Below, piece after piece: positions 54,437 through 64,000 of a DNA stretch of 64,000 nucleotides (position 1 is the stretch's first letter; every line of letters starts with the position of its first letter). The position numbers and the translations under genes are program-made. The notes under the pieces were generated by a model that saw only the letters and a list, made by a program, of their open reading frames with translations, ran no database searches and was not told where the DNA came from. This stretch comes from Bufo bufo (taxonomy: Eukaryota; Chordata; Amphibia; Anura; Bufonidae): the NCBI RefSeq assembly GCF_905171765.1, contig NC_053391.1:688009257-688073256 (forward strand). The letters are read 5' to 3'.

Positions 54437-57400
54437 TAGAGATGTCCCAAACTATTCGCCGGCGAACAGTTCCCGGCGAACATCGCTTGTTCGCGTTTGC
54501 CGCGGCGGGCGAACATATGCGATGTTCGGTCCGCCCCCTATTTGTCATCATTGAGCAAACTTTGCCCTGTACCTCACAGTCAGCAGACACATTCCAGCCA
54601 ATCAGCAGCATACCCTCCCTCCTAGACCCTCCCACCTCCCATCAAAAAGCAAGAACAGCATCCATCTTAGATTCATTCTGAAGCTGCATTCTTAGTGAGA
54701 GGAGGGACAGTGCAGCTGCTGCTGATTTAATAGGGAAATCGTTAGCTAGGCCAGTGTTCTGTGTCCACTCCAGTCCTCAAAGACTCATCTGATCTGCTGT
54801 AAGGACAGCATCCTGACAGCACCCCAAAAAGCCCTTTTTAGGGCTAGCACATCAGTCTGCTTTTTTTTTTTCTCTGTAATATAATTGCAGTTGCCTGCCA
54901 GCGTGTGTGTCAGGCCCACAGCGTGTTCTGTGCCCACTACTGCCAGTGCCCACCACTCATATCTGGTGTCACAGTAGCTTGCACGCATAGTACCACTAAT
55001 CGAAAGAAAAATGACAGGCAGAGGCAGGCCACCCCGCAGGGGCCGTCGTGGTGCTGTGATTTCCTTTGGCCCTAGATTAATGCCCAGTGTTCAGAGGCCA
55101 CGTACCCTGAACTCGAAAAGTTCTGAGGACATAGTTGACTAGCTAACACAGGACACCCAATCTTCTACAGCTTCCGCTCGGAACCTTGACGCACCATCCT
55201 CCTTCAGCTCATCTTCGGGCACCTCTCAAGTTACCACTCGCCCGCCTGCCGCCACCACCAAAACTAGCACCACAGCTGCTTCACTTGATCTGTCAACGGA
55301 GTTATTTACACATCAGTTGGAAGAAATGAGTGATGCGCAACCATTATTGCCAGAGGATGTAGATAACAGGGATATGTCTCAGTCAGGCAGCATTACACAC
55401 ATGGACGTACGGTGTGATGATGATGATGTTGTACCCGCTGCTGCTTCTTTTGCTGAGGTGTCAGATACAAGTGAAGCGGTTGATGATGACGATGTGTCCG
55501 TGGATGTCACGTGGGTGCCCGCTCGAAGAGAAGAAGAACAGGGGGAAAGTTCAGATGGGGAGACAGAGAGGAGGAGGAGACAAGTTGGAAGCAGGGGGGG
55601 GGTCATCGCAAGGATCTAGTGGCAAAGTCAGACAGCGTTTATCGGCACCCGGGGTCAGCCAATCAACGCATGCTGTTGCCACCACCAGAATGCCGTCATT
55701 GCAAAGCTCAGCAGTGTGGCATTTTTATTGTGTGTCTGCCTATGATAACAGCGATGCCATTTGCAACCTGTGCCAAAAGAAACGGAGTCGTGGGAAGTCC
55801 AACACCCACCTAGGTACAACTGCTTTGCGAAGGCACATGATCTCACATCACAAACGCCTATGGGATCAACACATGATGAGTACAAGCAGCACACAAACTC
55901 AAAGCCACCATCCTCCTCCTGGTCCAGCATCTTCAGCCATGTCAACCACTGCTGTCCTCCTTGCCCCCTCTCAACCATCCGCCACTCATCTGCCCACAGT
56001 CAGGTGTCTGTCAAGGAAATGTTTGAGCGTAAGAAGCCAATGTCACAGAGTCACCCCCTTGCCTGGCTCTTAGCCCGCCAGCTTTTACCATACAAGCTGG
56101 TGGAGTTTGAGGCCTTCAAAAAATTTGTAGCTATTGGGACACCGCAGTGGAAGGTACCCGGCCAATTTTTTTTTTTCACAAAAGACAATCCCCAACTTGT
56201 ACTCTATTGTGGAAAAGGAATTCATGGCATGTCTGGCACACAGTGTTGGGGAAAGGGTCCATCTGACCACTGATACCTGGTCTGCAAAGCATGGTCAGGG
56301 CAGGTATATCACGTACACTCCGCATTGGGTAAACCTGCTGACGGCTGCCAAACATGAAATGCGTGGCTCTGCAGAGGAGTTGGTGACACCGCCACGACTT
56401 GCAGGCAGGCCTGCTGCCACCCCCTCTACTCCTCCTACTCCATCCTCTTCGCTAACCTCCTCGGCTGAGTCCTCTTCTGCTGCTGTGTCTTGCTCCACAT
56501 CAACTGCACCCCCCCCCCAGCTCCCCAGGGGCTATTCCACATCCCGGATACGTCAGTGTCACGCCGTCTTGGGGTTGACTTGCCTGAAAGCAGAGAGTCA
56601 CACCGGACCAGCACTCCTGAGCGCAGAGGTGGATCAGTGGCTGACTCCGCACCAACTGGAGATCGGCAAAGTGGTGTGTGACAACGGAAGCAATTTGTTG
56701 GCGGCATTGAATTTGGGCAAGTAGACACATGTGCCGTGCATGCCACATGTGTTGAATCTGATTGTACAACGCTTTGTGCATAAGTACCCAGGCTTACAGG
56801 ACATCCTCAAGCAGGCCAGGAAGGTGTGTGGCCATTTCAGGCGTTCCTACACGGCCATGGAGCACTTTTCCGATATTCAGCGGCGAAACAACATGCCAGT
56901 GAGGCGCTTGATTTGCGACAGCCCGACAGGTTGGAATTCAACACTCCTAATGTTCGACCGCCTGCTCCAACAAGAAAAAGCTGTCAACGAGTATTTGTAT
57001 GACCGGGGTGCTAGGACAGCCTCTGCAGAGCTTGGTATTTTTTTGCCACGTTCCTGGACGCTCATGCGCAATGCCTGTAGGCTCATGCATCCTTTTGAGG
57101 AGGTGACAAACCTAGTCAGTCGCACCGAAGGCACCATCAGCGACATCATCCCATTTGTTTTCTTCCTGGAGTGTGCCCTGCGAAGAGTGCTGGTTCAGTC
57201 CGTAGATGAGCGTGAAGAGGAAGAGGAAGAGTTGTGGTCACCATAACCACCAGAAACAGCCTTATCAGCATTGCTTGCTGGACCTGCGGCAACGCTGGAA
57301 GAGGAGTTTGAGGAAGAGGAGTCAGAGGAGGAATGTGGCTTTGAGGAGGAGGAAGACCAACCACAGCAGGCATCCCAGGGTGCTCGTTGTCACCTATCTG

Positions 57401-58522
57401 GTACCCGTGGTGTTGTACATGGCTGGGGGGAAGAACAGACCTTCAATGACATTGAGGACGAGGAACGGGACATGAGTAGCTTGGCATCCAACCTTGTGCA
57501 AATGGGGTCTTTCATGCTGTCATGCCTGTTGAGGGACCCTCGTATAAAAAGGCTTAAGGAGAATGACCTGTACTGGGTGGCCACGCTACTAGACCCCCGG
57601 TATAAGTAGAAAGTGACTGAAATGTTACTGAATTACCGGAAGTCGGAAAGGATGCAGCAGTTCCAAAACAAGTTAAAAAGTATGCTTTACACAGCGTATA
57701 AGGGTGATGTCACAGCACATCGGGAATCTAACAGGGGAAGAGGTGAAAGTAATCCTCCTCCTCCCATGACTACGCCGGCAAGGACAGGACGCTTTACTGA
57801 CGTGTTGTTGATGGAGGACATGCAGAGCTTTTTAAGTCCTACGCATCGCCACAGCCCTTCGGGGTCCACCCTCAGAGAACGACTCGACCGACAGGTAGCA
57901 GACTACCTCGCCTTAACTGCAGATATCGACACTCTGAGGAGCGATGAACCCCTTGACTAATGGGTGTGCAGGCTTGACCTGTGGCCTGAGCTATCCCAAT
58001 TTGCGATAGAACTTCTGGCCTGCCCCGCTTCAAGTGTCCTGTCAGAAAGGATCTTCAGCGCAGCAGGAGGTATTGTCACTGAGAAGAGAAGTCGCCTAGG
58101 TCAAAAAAGTCTAGATTACCTCACCTTTATTAAGATGAATTAGGCATGGATCCTGAAGGGACTGACAGCTGGGGATGCATTTGACTAAAAAAGGCCTGAT
58201 GAGATGCCTTGGGCTAAAAATGGTCCACACGCTGCTGTATTTAATCTCTGCATGCCGGATGACTTGCGTGACTTCTCCGCACCAACTAGGGTTCAAGCCG
58301 CAATGTTTTAGGGCACTTTCTGCCTGGAAAACATAAATTTTTCCGGCCGCTGCTAACAACTTTTCCATCACTACTGTGGCTAGAAAGAGTCCCTGTGGGT
58401 TTTAAAATTCGCCTGCCTATTGAAGTCTATGGCGGTTCGCCCGGTTCGCCCATTCGCGAACATTTGCGGAAACTCACATTCGCCGTTCGCGAACGGAAAA
58501 TTTAATGTTCGCGACATCTTTA
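54437..58522 (+). mobile_element. hAT-C DNA transposon, full length, distinct family
   Basis: 4086 bp starting TAGAGATGTCCCAAACTATT and ending ...GTTCGCGACATCTTTA, with perfect target duplications TATGTGAT (54429-54436, 58523-58530). Termini are rich in GTTCGC/GCGAAC. No tandem array follows the transposase, unlike hAT-A. The transposase is related to hAT-A and hAT-B but clearly different in sequence. Confidence 0.95.
55011..58143 (+). pseudogene. hAT-C transposase, multiply broken
   Basis: The ATG at 55011 (MTGRGRPPRRGRRG). Domains in order: BED finger (WHFYCVSAYDNSDAICNLCQ ... LRRHMISHH, 55720-55855), VKEMFERKKPM, TTDTWSAKHGQGRYI (near 56265), VCDNGSNLLAAL (near 56670), CMPHVLNLIVQ, FEEVTNLVSRTEG, VATLLDPRYK and the hATC domain (ASSVLSERIFSAAGG, near 58030), stop at 58141-58143. 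Breaks: TAG near 55138, frameshifts near 55600, 55990 and 56165, TAG near 56722, TAA near 57244, TAG near 57606 and TAA at 57958-57960. The high number of lesions against perfect 8-bp TSDs suggests it inserted already damaged or is old. Confidence 0.9.
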
Positions 58523-58530
58523 TATGTGAT

Positions 58531-58618
58531 GTCCTGATATGGGCAGATCATCTGATAAGGGGGGGGGGCGGCAATTTTTATCTTGCCTAGGGCGGCAAAA
58601 ATCCTTGCACCGGCCCTG
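58531..58618. repeat. Terminal piece of a CAGGGCCGG-type repeat
   Basis: After the hAT-C target duplication: a G10 run, GGCGGCAATTTTTATCTTGCC, TAGGGCGGCAAAAATCCTTG and CACCGGCCCTG. The reverse complement CAGGGCCGGTGCAAGG looks like an inverted terminus of a non-autonomous hAT-like repeat. The opposite terminus was not found. Confidence 0.5.
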
Positions 58619-58639
58619 GATCTGGGTACTGTCGTCTGC

Positions 58640-58989
58640 TAGGTGGCCGTTGCTACCTCCTCTTCTTTATCCGATATCAAGAATGGCTGCGCATCGATAA
58701 GGTCTTGTAATGGATGTGAAAATAATTCCTCAGAGTCGAACAAAGCGGATAAGGTGGTGGTTGTGGTGTCTTTGGGGGTGCACACAGCAGAGAGTGAAGA
58801 GGGTGCAGATAGAGAGGATGAGGAGGGTGCAGAAGCGGAAGGCTGTGTGGGCCACTCAACCAAGTCTGATGCGTTCTTTGACGTAATTGCACGCGCCTTC
58901 TGCAACTTCCCACTTTGGCTCCGGCCTGGTGCACCTGCCCGACCCCTACCACCCCTGTGGAATGCCCTGCCTCTTCCTCTGCCTGTCAT
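58640..58989 (-). pseudogene. hAT transposase N-terminal fragment (probably hAT-B)
   Basis: ATG at 58989: MTGRGRGRAFHRGGRGRAG, then ITSKNASDLVEW, a Ser/Pro-rich linker and an acidic LIDAQPFLISDKEEE. The basic Gly/Arg start and the acidic block match the N-terminal layout of hAT-A and hAT-C. The frame ends where the CAGGGCCGG repeat begins. Same strand as the C-terminal fragment at 52775-53080, so both may be remnants of one element. Confidence 0.7.
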
Positions 58990-59216
58990 TTTCAAAATGA
59001 CCCTGCGACAAAAGTCCCTATAGAAGAGTAGTATTTGTGGAAGAAGGTATATCAAACCCCTTCTTCAATCACTTTTTTTTTGGGGGGGGGGGGGGCAACT
59101 GGTATATCACACCAGTAGAAATTATTTGTTCCAATGGCGTTTGTCACTATCTGTAGCTGAGGTAACGCAGCTAAACCGCAAACAAATGCTACACTACCCA
59201 AATGAGCTATATAGAA

Positions 59217-59560
59217 CAGGGATCAGTAATAGTGTTGAGTGAACTTGTGTTTTAAGTTCGGCGTCTAAAGTTCGGGTTATCGAAGAATCGTGTTATGGAT
59301 TCTGCTACCACGGACCATAACGGAATTTAGAATCCATAATGAGATTCTTCGATAACCCAAACCCGAACTTTAGACGCCGAACTTAAAACACAATTCCGCT
59401 CAACACTAATCAGCAGCCTTCGGCACTTCAGCTGTTGTGAGACTACAACTCACAGCATGCTCTTTCCACTTGTGTGGGAGTTTAGAGAGCAGCCAAGCAA
59501 GTGTGCATGATGGGAGATGTAATTTCACAACACCTGGAGTGCTGGACTTGCTGACCCCTG
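59217..59560. mobile_element. Outer fold-back MITE (CAGGGATCAGC termini)
   Basis: Ends CAGGGATCAG... and ...CTTGCTGACCCCTG; inverted arms continue inward (GGCACTTCAGCTGTTGTGAG against its partner near 59520-59545). The 8-bp target duplication is ATATAGAA (59209-59216) / ATATGGAA (59561-59568), one mismatch, as for hAT MITEs. Interrupted by the inner MITE. Confidence 0.8.
59230..59408. mobile_element. Inner palindromic MITE (TAGTGTTGAGTG termini)
   Basis: 179 bp, almost entirely palindromic: TAGTGTTGAGTGAACTTGTG at the left against ...CCGCTCAACACTA at the right, and AAGTTCGGCGTCTAAAGTTC against its complement. Target duplication ATCAGTAA / ATCAGCAG (6 of 8). It lies inside the outer MITE. Confidence 0.8.
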
Positions 59561-59730
59561 ATATGGAAAGTATATTATTGGTATATAACACCCAGCTTCA
59601 ATCAGTTTTTTTGGGGGGCAACTGGTATATCACACCAGTAGAAATTATTTGTTCCAATAGCGTTTGTCCCTCTGTATAGCTGCGGTATCGCAGCAGAACC
59701 TCACACAACTGCTGCACAATACAATAGCAC

Positions 59731-59765
59731 TATAATATACTTTCTATGTTAGAAAGTATATTATA
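59731..59765. repeat. Perfect 16-bp hairpin
   Basis: TATAATATACTTTCTA, loop TGT, TAGAAAGTATATTATA. It ends 2 bp before the TA target of the neighbouring Tc1-like element. Confidence 0.85.
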
Positions 59766-59769
59766 AGTA

Positions 59770-60433
59770 CAGGGAGTGCAAAATTATTAGGCAAGTTGTA
59801 TTTTTGAGGATTAATTTTATTATTGAACAACAACCATGTTCTCAATGAACCCAAAAAACTCATTAATATCAAAGCTGAATATTTTTGGAAGTAGTTTTTA
59901 GTTTGTTTTTAGTTTTAGCTATTTTAGGGGGATATCTGTGTGTGCAGGTGACTATTACTGTGCATAATTATTAGGCAACTTAACAAAAAACAAATATATA
60001 CCCATTTCAATTATTTATTTTTACTAGTGAAACCAATATAACATCTCAACATTCACAAATATACATTTCTGACATTCAAAAACAAAACAAAAACAAATCA
60101 GTGACCAATATAGCCACCTTTCTTTGCAAGGACACTCAAAAGCCTGCCATCCATGGATTCTGTCAGTGTTTTGATCTGTTCACCATCAACATTGCGTGCA
60201 GCAGCAACCACAGCCTCCCAGACACTGTTCAGAGAGGTGTACTGTTTTCCCTCCTTGTAAATCTCACATTTGATGATGGACCACAGGTTCTCAATGGGGT
60301 TCAGATCAAGTGAACAAGGAGGCCATGTCATTAGATTTTCTTCTTTTATACCCTTTCTTCAGCCCAGCCACGCTGTGGAGTACTTGGACGCGTGTGATGG
60401 AGCATTGTCCTGCATGAAAATCATGTTTTCTTG
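59770..60433 (-). mobile_element. Third Tc1-like element, cut by the assembly gap
   Basis: Starts after TA (59768-59769) with CAGGGAGTGCAAAATTATTA, a Tc1-type terminus, and runs to the N gap. Its other terminus is not in the sequence. Confidence 0.85.
60098..60331 (-). pseudogene. Tc1-like transposase C-terminal part
   Basis: About 77 codons ending ...GRLLSVLAKKGGYIGH. PPCSLDLNPIENLWSIIKCE holds the third catalytic residue (Glu) of the DDE triad. Upstream coding sequence (toward the gap) appears frame-shifted near 60310-60360 and is then lost in the gap. Confidence 0.8.
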
Positions 60434-60533
60434 NNNNNNNNNNNNNNNNNNNNNNNNNNNNNNNNNNNNNNNNNNNNNNNNNNNNNNNNNNNNNNNNNNN
60501 NNNNNNNNNNNNNNNNNNNNNNNNNNNNNNNNN
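60434..60533. other. 100-N assembly gap
   Basis: Exactly 100 N, the usual placeholder for a gap of unknown size. Left is Tc1-like sequence and right is hAT-A copy 4, so the rest of the Tc1-like element and the first ~4 kb of copy 4 are missing. Confidence 0.98.
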
Positions 60534-60890
60534 ACACGCCACAGCTAAGTGCACCACCTGATACGGAACGTGTTTAGCAGGAGGCAACATTTCACTAACA
60601 TGGTGGAACAGTACCTGTGCACACCCCTCCACGTACTGACTGATGGTTCGGCCCCATTCAACTTCTGGGTCTCCAAATTGTCCACGTGGCCAGAGCTAGC
60701 CTTTTATGCCTTGGAGGTGCTGGCCTGCCCGGGGGCCAGCGTTTTGTCTGAACGTGTATTCAGCACGGCAGGGGGCGTCATTACAGACAAACGCAGCCGC
60801 CTGTCTACAGCCAATGTGGACAAGCTGACGTTCATAAAAATTAACCAGGCATGGATCCCACAGGACCTGTCCATCCCTAGTGCAGATTAG
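60534..60890 (+). pseudogene. hAT transposase C-terminus, copy 4
   Basis: One extra T near 60572 (GTGTTTAGCAGG against GTGTTAGCAGG in copy 3) shifts the frame; after it the hATC domain reads intact (FWVSKLSTWPELAFYALEVL, SVLSERVFSTAGG, VDKLTFIKINQAW). Unlike copies 2 and 3 it keeps the final AWIPQDLSIPSAD before the stop, showing the family's true C-terminus. Confidence 0.9.
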
Positions 60891-61007
60891 ATATTAACTA
60901 CCTCCCCTTAACAATATATTATTCTACTCCAGGGCACTTCCTCATTCACTACTATTTTTAATTTCATTTTACCATTATATTGCGGGGCAACCCAAAGTTG
61001 AATGAAC

Positions 61008-63045
61008 CTCTCCTCTGTCTGGGTGCCGGTGCCTAAATGTGTGACAGTGGCCTGTCCAAGTGGTGGGTGACGTGAAGCCTGATTCTCTGCTATGACATGA
61101 AGACAGATCCTGCGCTGACATAAGGCCAGATTCTCTGTTACGGGACCTATCTCCTCTGCCTGGGTGCCTGGGCCTAAATATGTGACAGTGGCCTGTTCCA
61201 GTGGTGGGTGACGTGAAGCCTGATTCTCTGCTATGACATGAAGACAGATTCTGCGCTGACATAAGGCCAGATTCTCTGTTACGGGACCTCTCTCCTCTGC
61301 CTGGGTGCCTGGGCCTAAATGTGTGACAGTGGCCTGTTCCAGTGGTGGGTGACGTGAAGCCTGATTCTCTGCTATGACATGAAGACAGATTCTGCGCTGA
61401 CATAAGGCCAGATTCTCTGTTACGGGACCTCTCTCCTCTGCCTGGGTGCCTGGGCCTAAATGTGTGACAGTGGCCTGTTCCAGTGGTGGGTGACGTGAAG
61501 CCTGATTCTCTGCTATGACATGAAGACAGATTCTGCGCTGACATAAGGCCAGATTCTCTGTTACGGGACCTCTCTCCTCTGCCTGGGTGCCTGGGCCTAA
61601 ATGTGTGACAGTGGCCTGTTCCAGTGGTGGGTGACGTGAAGCCTGATTCTCTGCTATGACATGAAGACAGATTCTGCGCTGACATAAGGCCAGATTCTCT
61701 GTTACGGGACCTCTCTCCTCTGCCTGGGTGCCTGGGCCTAAATATGTGACAGTGGCCTGTTCCAGTGGTGGGTGACGTGAAGCCTGATTCTCTGCTATAA
61801 CATGAAGACAGATTCTGCGCTGACATAAGGCCAGATTCTCTGTTACGGGACCTCTCTCCTCTGCCTGGGTGCCCGGGCCTAAATGTGTGACAGTGGCCTG
61901 TTCCAGTGGTGGGTGACGTGAAGCCTGATTCTCTGCTATGAAATTAAGACAGATTCTGCACTGACATAAGGCCAGATTCTCTGTTACGGGACCTCTCTCC
62001 TCTGCCTGGGTGCCTGGGCCTAAATATGTGACAGTGGCCTGTTCCAGTGGTGGGTGACGTGAAGCCTGATTCTCTGCTATGACATGAAGACAGATCCTTC
62101 ACTGACATAAGGCCAGATTCTCTGTTACGGGACCTATCTCCTCTGCCTGGGTGCCTGGGCCTAAATATGTGACAGTGGCCTGTTCCAGTGGTGGGTGACG
62201 TGAAGCCTGATTCTCTGCTATGACATGAAGACAGATTCTGCGCTGACATAAGGCCAGATTCTCTGTTACGGGACCTCTCTCCTCTGCCTGGGTGCCTGGG
62301 CCTAAATGTGTGACAGTGGCCTGTTCCAGTGGTGGGTGACGTGAAGCCTGATTCTCTGCTATGACATGAAGACAGATTCTGCGCTGACATAAGGCCAGAT
62401 TCTCTGTTACGGGACCTCTCTCCTCTGCCTGGGTGCCTGGGCCTAAATGTGTGACAGTGGCCTGTTCCAGTGGTGGGTGACGTGAAGCCTGATTCTCTGC
62501 TATGACATGAAGACAGATTCTGCGCTGACATAAGGCCAGATTCTCTGTTACGGGACCTCTCTCCTCTGCCTGGGTGCCTGGGCATAAATATGTGACAGTG
62601 GCCTGTTCCAGTGGTGGGTGACGTGAAGCCTGATTCTCTGCTATAACATGAAGACAGATTCTGCGCTGACATAAGGCCAGATTCTCTGTTACGGGACCTC
62701 TCTCCTCTGCCTGGGTGCCCGGGCCTAAATGTGTGACAGTGGCCTGTTCCAGTGGTGGGTGACGTGAAGCCTGATTCTCTGCTATGACATGAAGACAGAT
62801 TCTGCGCTGACATAAGGCCAGATTCTCTGTTACGGGACCTCTCTCCTCTGTCTGGGTGGCGGGGCCTAAATATGTGACAGTGGCCCTTATCCAGTGGTGG
62901 GTGACATGAAGCCAGATTCTCTGCTATGGCATGAAGAGACTGATTCTCTGCTGACATGAAGCCAGATTCTTTGCTATGGCATGAAGAGACTGATTCTCTG
63001 CTGACGTGAAGCCAGATTCCCTGCTATGGGACCTCTGTCCAATTG
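61008..63045 (+). repeat. 141-bp tandem array, about 14 units, hAT-A copy 4
   Basis: Same unit as in copy 3 (TGTGACAGTGGCCTGTTCCA, CAGATTCTGCGCTGACATAA, TCTCTGTTACGGGACC), very uniform at the centre and degenerate at the right end. Reverse-strand frames stay open over 60975-61826 and 61944-62957 only because the unit is a multiple of three. Confidence 0.94.
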
Positions 63046-63287
63046 ATATTGGGTCATTTTTATTTTTTTAATTTTTATTTTAATTCATTTCCCTATCCAC
63101 ATTAGTTTGCAGGGGATTTACCTACATGTTGCTGCCTTTTGCAGCCCTCTAGCTCTTTCCTGGGCTGTTTTACAGCCTTTTTAGTGCCCAAAAGTTCGGG
63201 TCCCCATTGAACCCGAACATTTCCGGGAAGTTCGGCCGAACTTCTCGAACCCGAACATCCAGGTGTTCGCTCAACTCTAGTGGCTAG

Positions 63288-63767
63288 GTTCAAGTCACTT
63301 TCCTTCCGTGCTTCACGCAGGTGGCTAGAGGTGAGAGCTGCTAAAACTTTTTTTCTTTGAGCATTGGTACTATGCACCCAAAAATTGGTTAATTTCACCA
63401 GAAAATGTTAATGACAATTATTTTATTTTTTAACCGGCCTACTAGGTATAGCAGTGGCACTATACACCCAAAAATTGGTGAATTTCACCAGAAAATGTAA
63501 ATGACAAAGTAGTGAAATGATAATAATAAAAAATATGGATTTATGAGGTGGAGTTTCATATGGAGTAGGAGTTTGAGGCGGCGGTGGACGTAGCGGAGTA
63601 GGTGGAAGCGGCGGTGGAGGAGGACGAGATAGTTAACACAGGTTTTTGGTTTTAATTTAATTTTGTAATATTAAGGTACACACAAAAAGAGTGTGAAATA
63701 TCCAAAATACAAGAATGAGCAATTGCGCTGCAGTATAACAATGGCTGCTTAGTGCCGGTATACATGT
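63288..63767 (-). repeat. 3' region of another hAT element with two ~90-bp units
   Basis: CACCCAAAAATTGGTT and AATTTCACCAGAAAATGT recur 90 bp apart (63375 and 63465). A GGCGGCGGTGGA-type purine-rich stretch is at 63575-63630. Downstream, on the coding strand, of the transposase fragment at 63768; copy 4 is probably inserted into this element. Confidence 0.6.
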
Positions 63768-63999
63768 CTATTCTGCACAAGGTACGGACAAGTCCTGAGG
63801 GATCCATGCCTGGCTAATTTTAATGAACGTGAGCTTGTCCACATTGGCTGTGGACAGGCGGCTGCGCTTGTCTGTGATAACGCCCCCTGCCGTGCTAAGC
63901 ACATGTTCAGATAATACACTGGCTGCAGGGCAGGCCAGCACCTCCAAGGCGTAAAGGGCAAACTCAGGCCATGTGCCCAGTTTGGAGACCCAGAAGTTG
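63768..63999 (-). CDS. hAT transposase C-terminus, partial at window edge
   Basis: Open from the right edge to the stop at 63768-63770. It reads NFWVSKLGTWPEFALYALEV, SVLSEHVLSTAGGV, TDKRSRLSTANVDKLTFIK and ISQAWIPQDLSVPCAE, i.e. the hATC dimerisation domain. It differs from hAT-A at many codons and is followed by a different 3' region, so it is a related but distinct family. Whether the rest of the gene is intact cannot be seen. Confidence 0.85.
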   Translation of the reverse strand, partial: NFWVSKLGTWPEFALYALEVLACPAASVLSEHVLSTAGGVITDKRSRLSTANVDKLTFIKISQAWIPQDLSVPCAE

Positions 64000-64000
64000 A

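Larger units (their letters stand above)
59017..59769 (-). repeat. Leader of the hAT-B-like element with a duplicated ~170-bp unit
   Basis: GGCAACTGGTATATCACACC and AGTAGAAATTATTTGTTCCA occur at 59094-59145 and again at 59615-59665. Discounting the MITE nest between them, the spacing is about 170 bp, so this is a two-unit tandem repeat. A run of T8-G15 lies at 59076-59095. No coding sequence. Confidence 0.7.
60534..63279 (+). mobile_element. hAT-A DNA transposon, copy 4, 3' part
   Basis: Transposase C-terminus, a long 141-bp array and the family 3' end ...GTTCGCTCAACTCTA at 63279. The following bases GTGGCTAG (63280-63287) should be its target duplication, but the partner lies in or beyond the gap. 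Confidence 0.93.

Noticed and set aside
60975..62957. Long reverse-strand repeat-protein frames (283 and 337 codons, 47-residue repeat), and the similar frame at 48084-48983
   Set aside because: They are translations of the 141-bp hAT-A array; a unit divisible by three with no stop in one frame stays open automatically. There is no start context or independent support.

Overview
The window looks like intergenic DNA from an anuran amphibian (frog or toad) with a large, transposon-rich genome. The evidence is the mix of repeat families (hAT with TAGGGATGAGCGAAC ends, Tc1-like elements, Ty3/gypsy chromovirus, Penelope-like, Ngaro-like, L2/CR1-like LINE), simple repeats, and one olfactory receptor of the fish/amphibian 131-2-like type. 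The species cannot be told from the sequence. There is one 100-N scaffold gap at 60434-60533. There are no prokaryotic features: no operons, RBSs or CRISPR.

Layout. 1-6680 is a reverse-strand hAT element (called hAT-A copy 1 here) carrying a broken transposase and a Tc1-like insertion. A second, broken Tc1-like element follows at 6886-7932. 7963-11017 is non-coding interspersed repeat. 11815-13254 is a minisatellite of 32-bp units. 13547-14476 is a reverse-strand odorant-receptor gene, the only plausible host protein-coding gene, followed by small MITEs to 16165.

16171-41057 is a single reverse-strand Ty3/gypsy chromovirus insertion with two 530-bp LTRs and matching AATTA target duplications. 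It has been blown up from roughly 5 kb to nearly 25 kb by nested insertions: hAT-A copy 2 (17092-22539, 8-bp TSD CTTAGGAC); a partly tandem Penelope-like element (about 24661-31923) with two intact overlapping ORFs, hammerhead-ribozyme motifs and CRE palindromes; and an L2/CR1-like LINE 3' fragment that was itself split by a Ngaro-like tyrosine-recombinase retrotransposon (32936-38954).

41061-60433 is a second nest. The outer host appears to be another reverse-strand hAT (hAT-B), now in pieces. It contains hAT-A copy 3 (42367-51369, TSD ATCAGGGG, with three kinds of internal tandem arrays), a third hAT family (hAT-C, 54437-58522, TSD TATGTGAT), a MITE-inside-MITE and a Tc1-like fragment that runs into the gap. 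Beyond the gap lie the 3' end of hAT-A copy 4 (to 63279) and the C-terminus of yet another hAT transposase at the right edge.

How the parts work together. Nearly all the coding sequence here is or was mobilisation machinery, and almost all copies are dead (nonsense codons, frameshifts, deletions). The exceptions that read open are the two Penelope-like ORFs, the Ngaro tyrosine recombinase, the odorant receptor and the partial hAT at the right edge. I did not find a previously undescribed system that I can defend. The most interesting items are the Penelope repeat (minimal hammerhead ribozyme with self-complementary stem III plus three perfect CRE palindromes), the Ngaro split direct repeats with a shared AGAC junction and a trailing SGNH-hydrolase-like ORF, a diverged 116-bp duplication flanking the Penelope insert, and an unexplained ~630-bp satellite inside hAT-A copy 3. 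All alignments and counts were made by eye.
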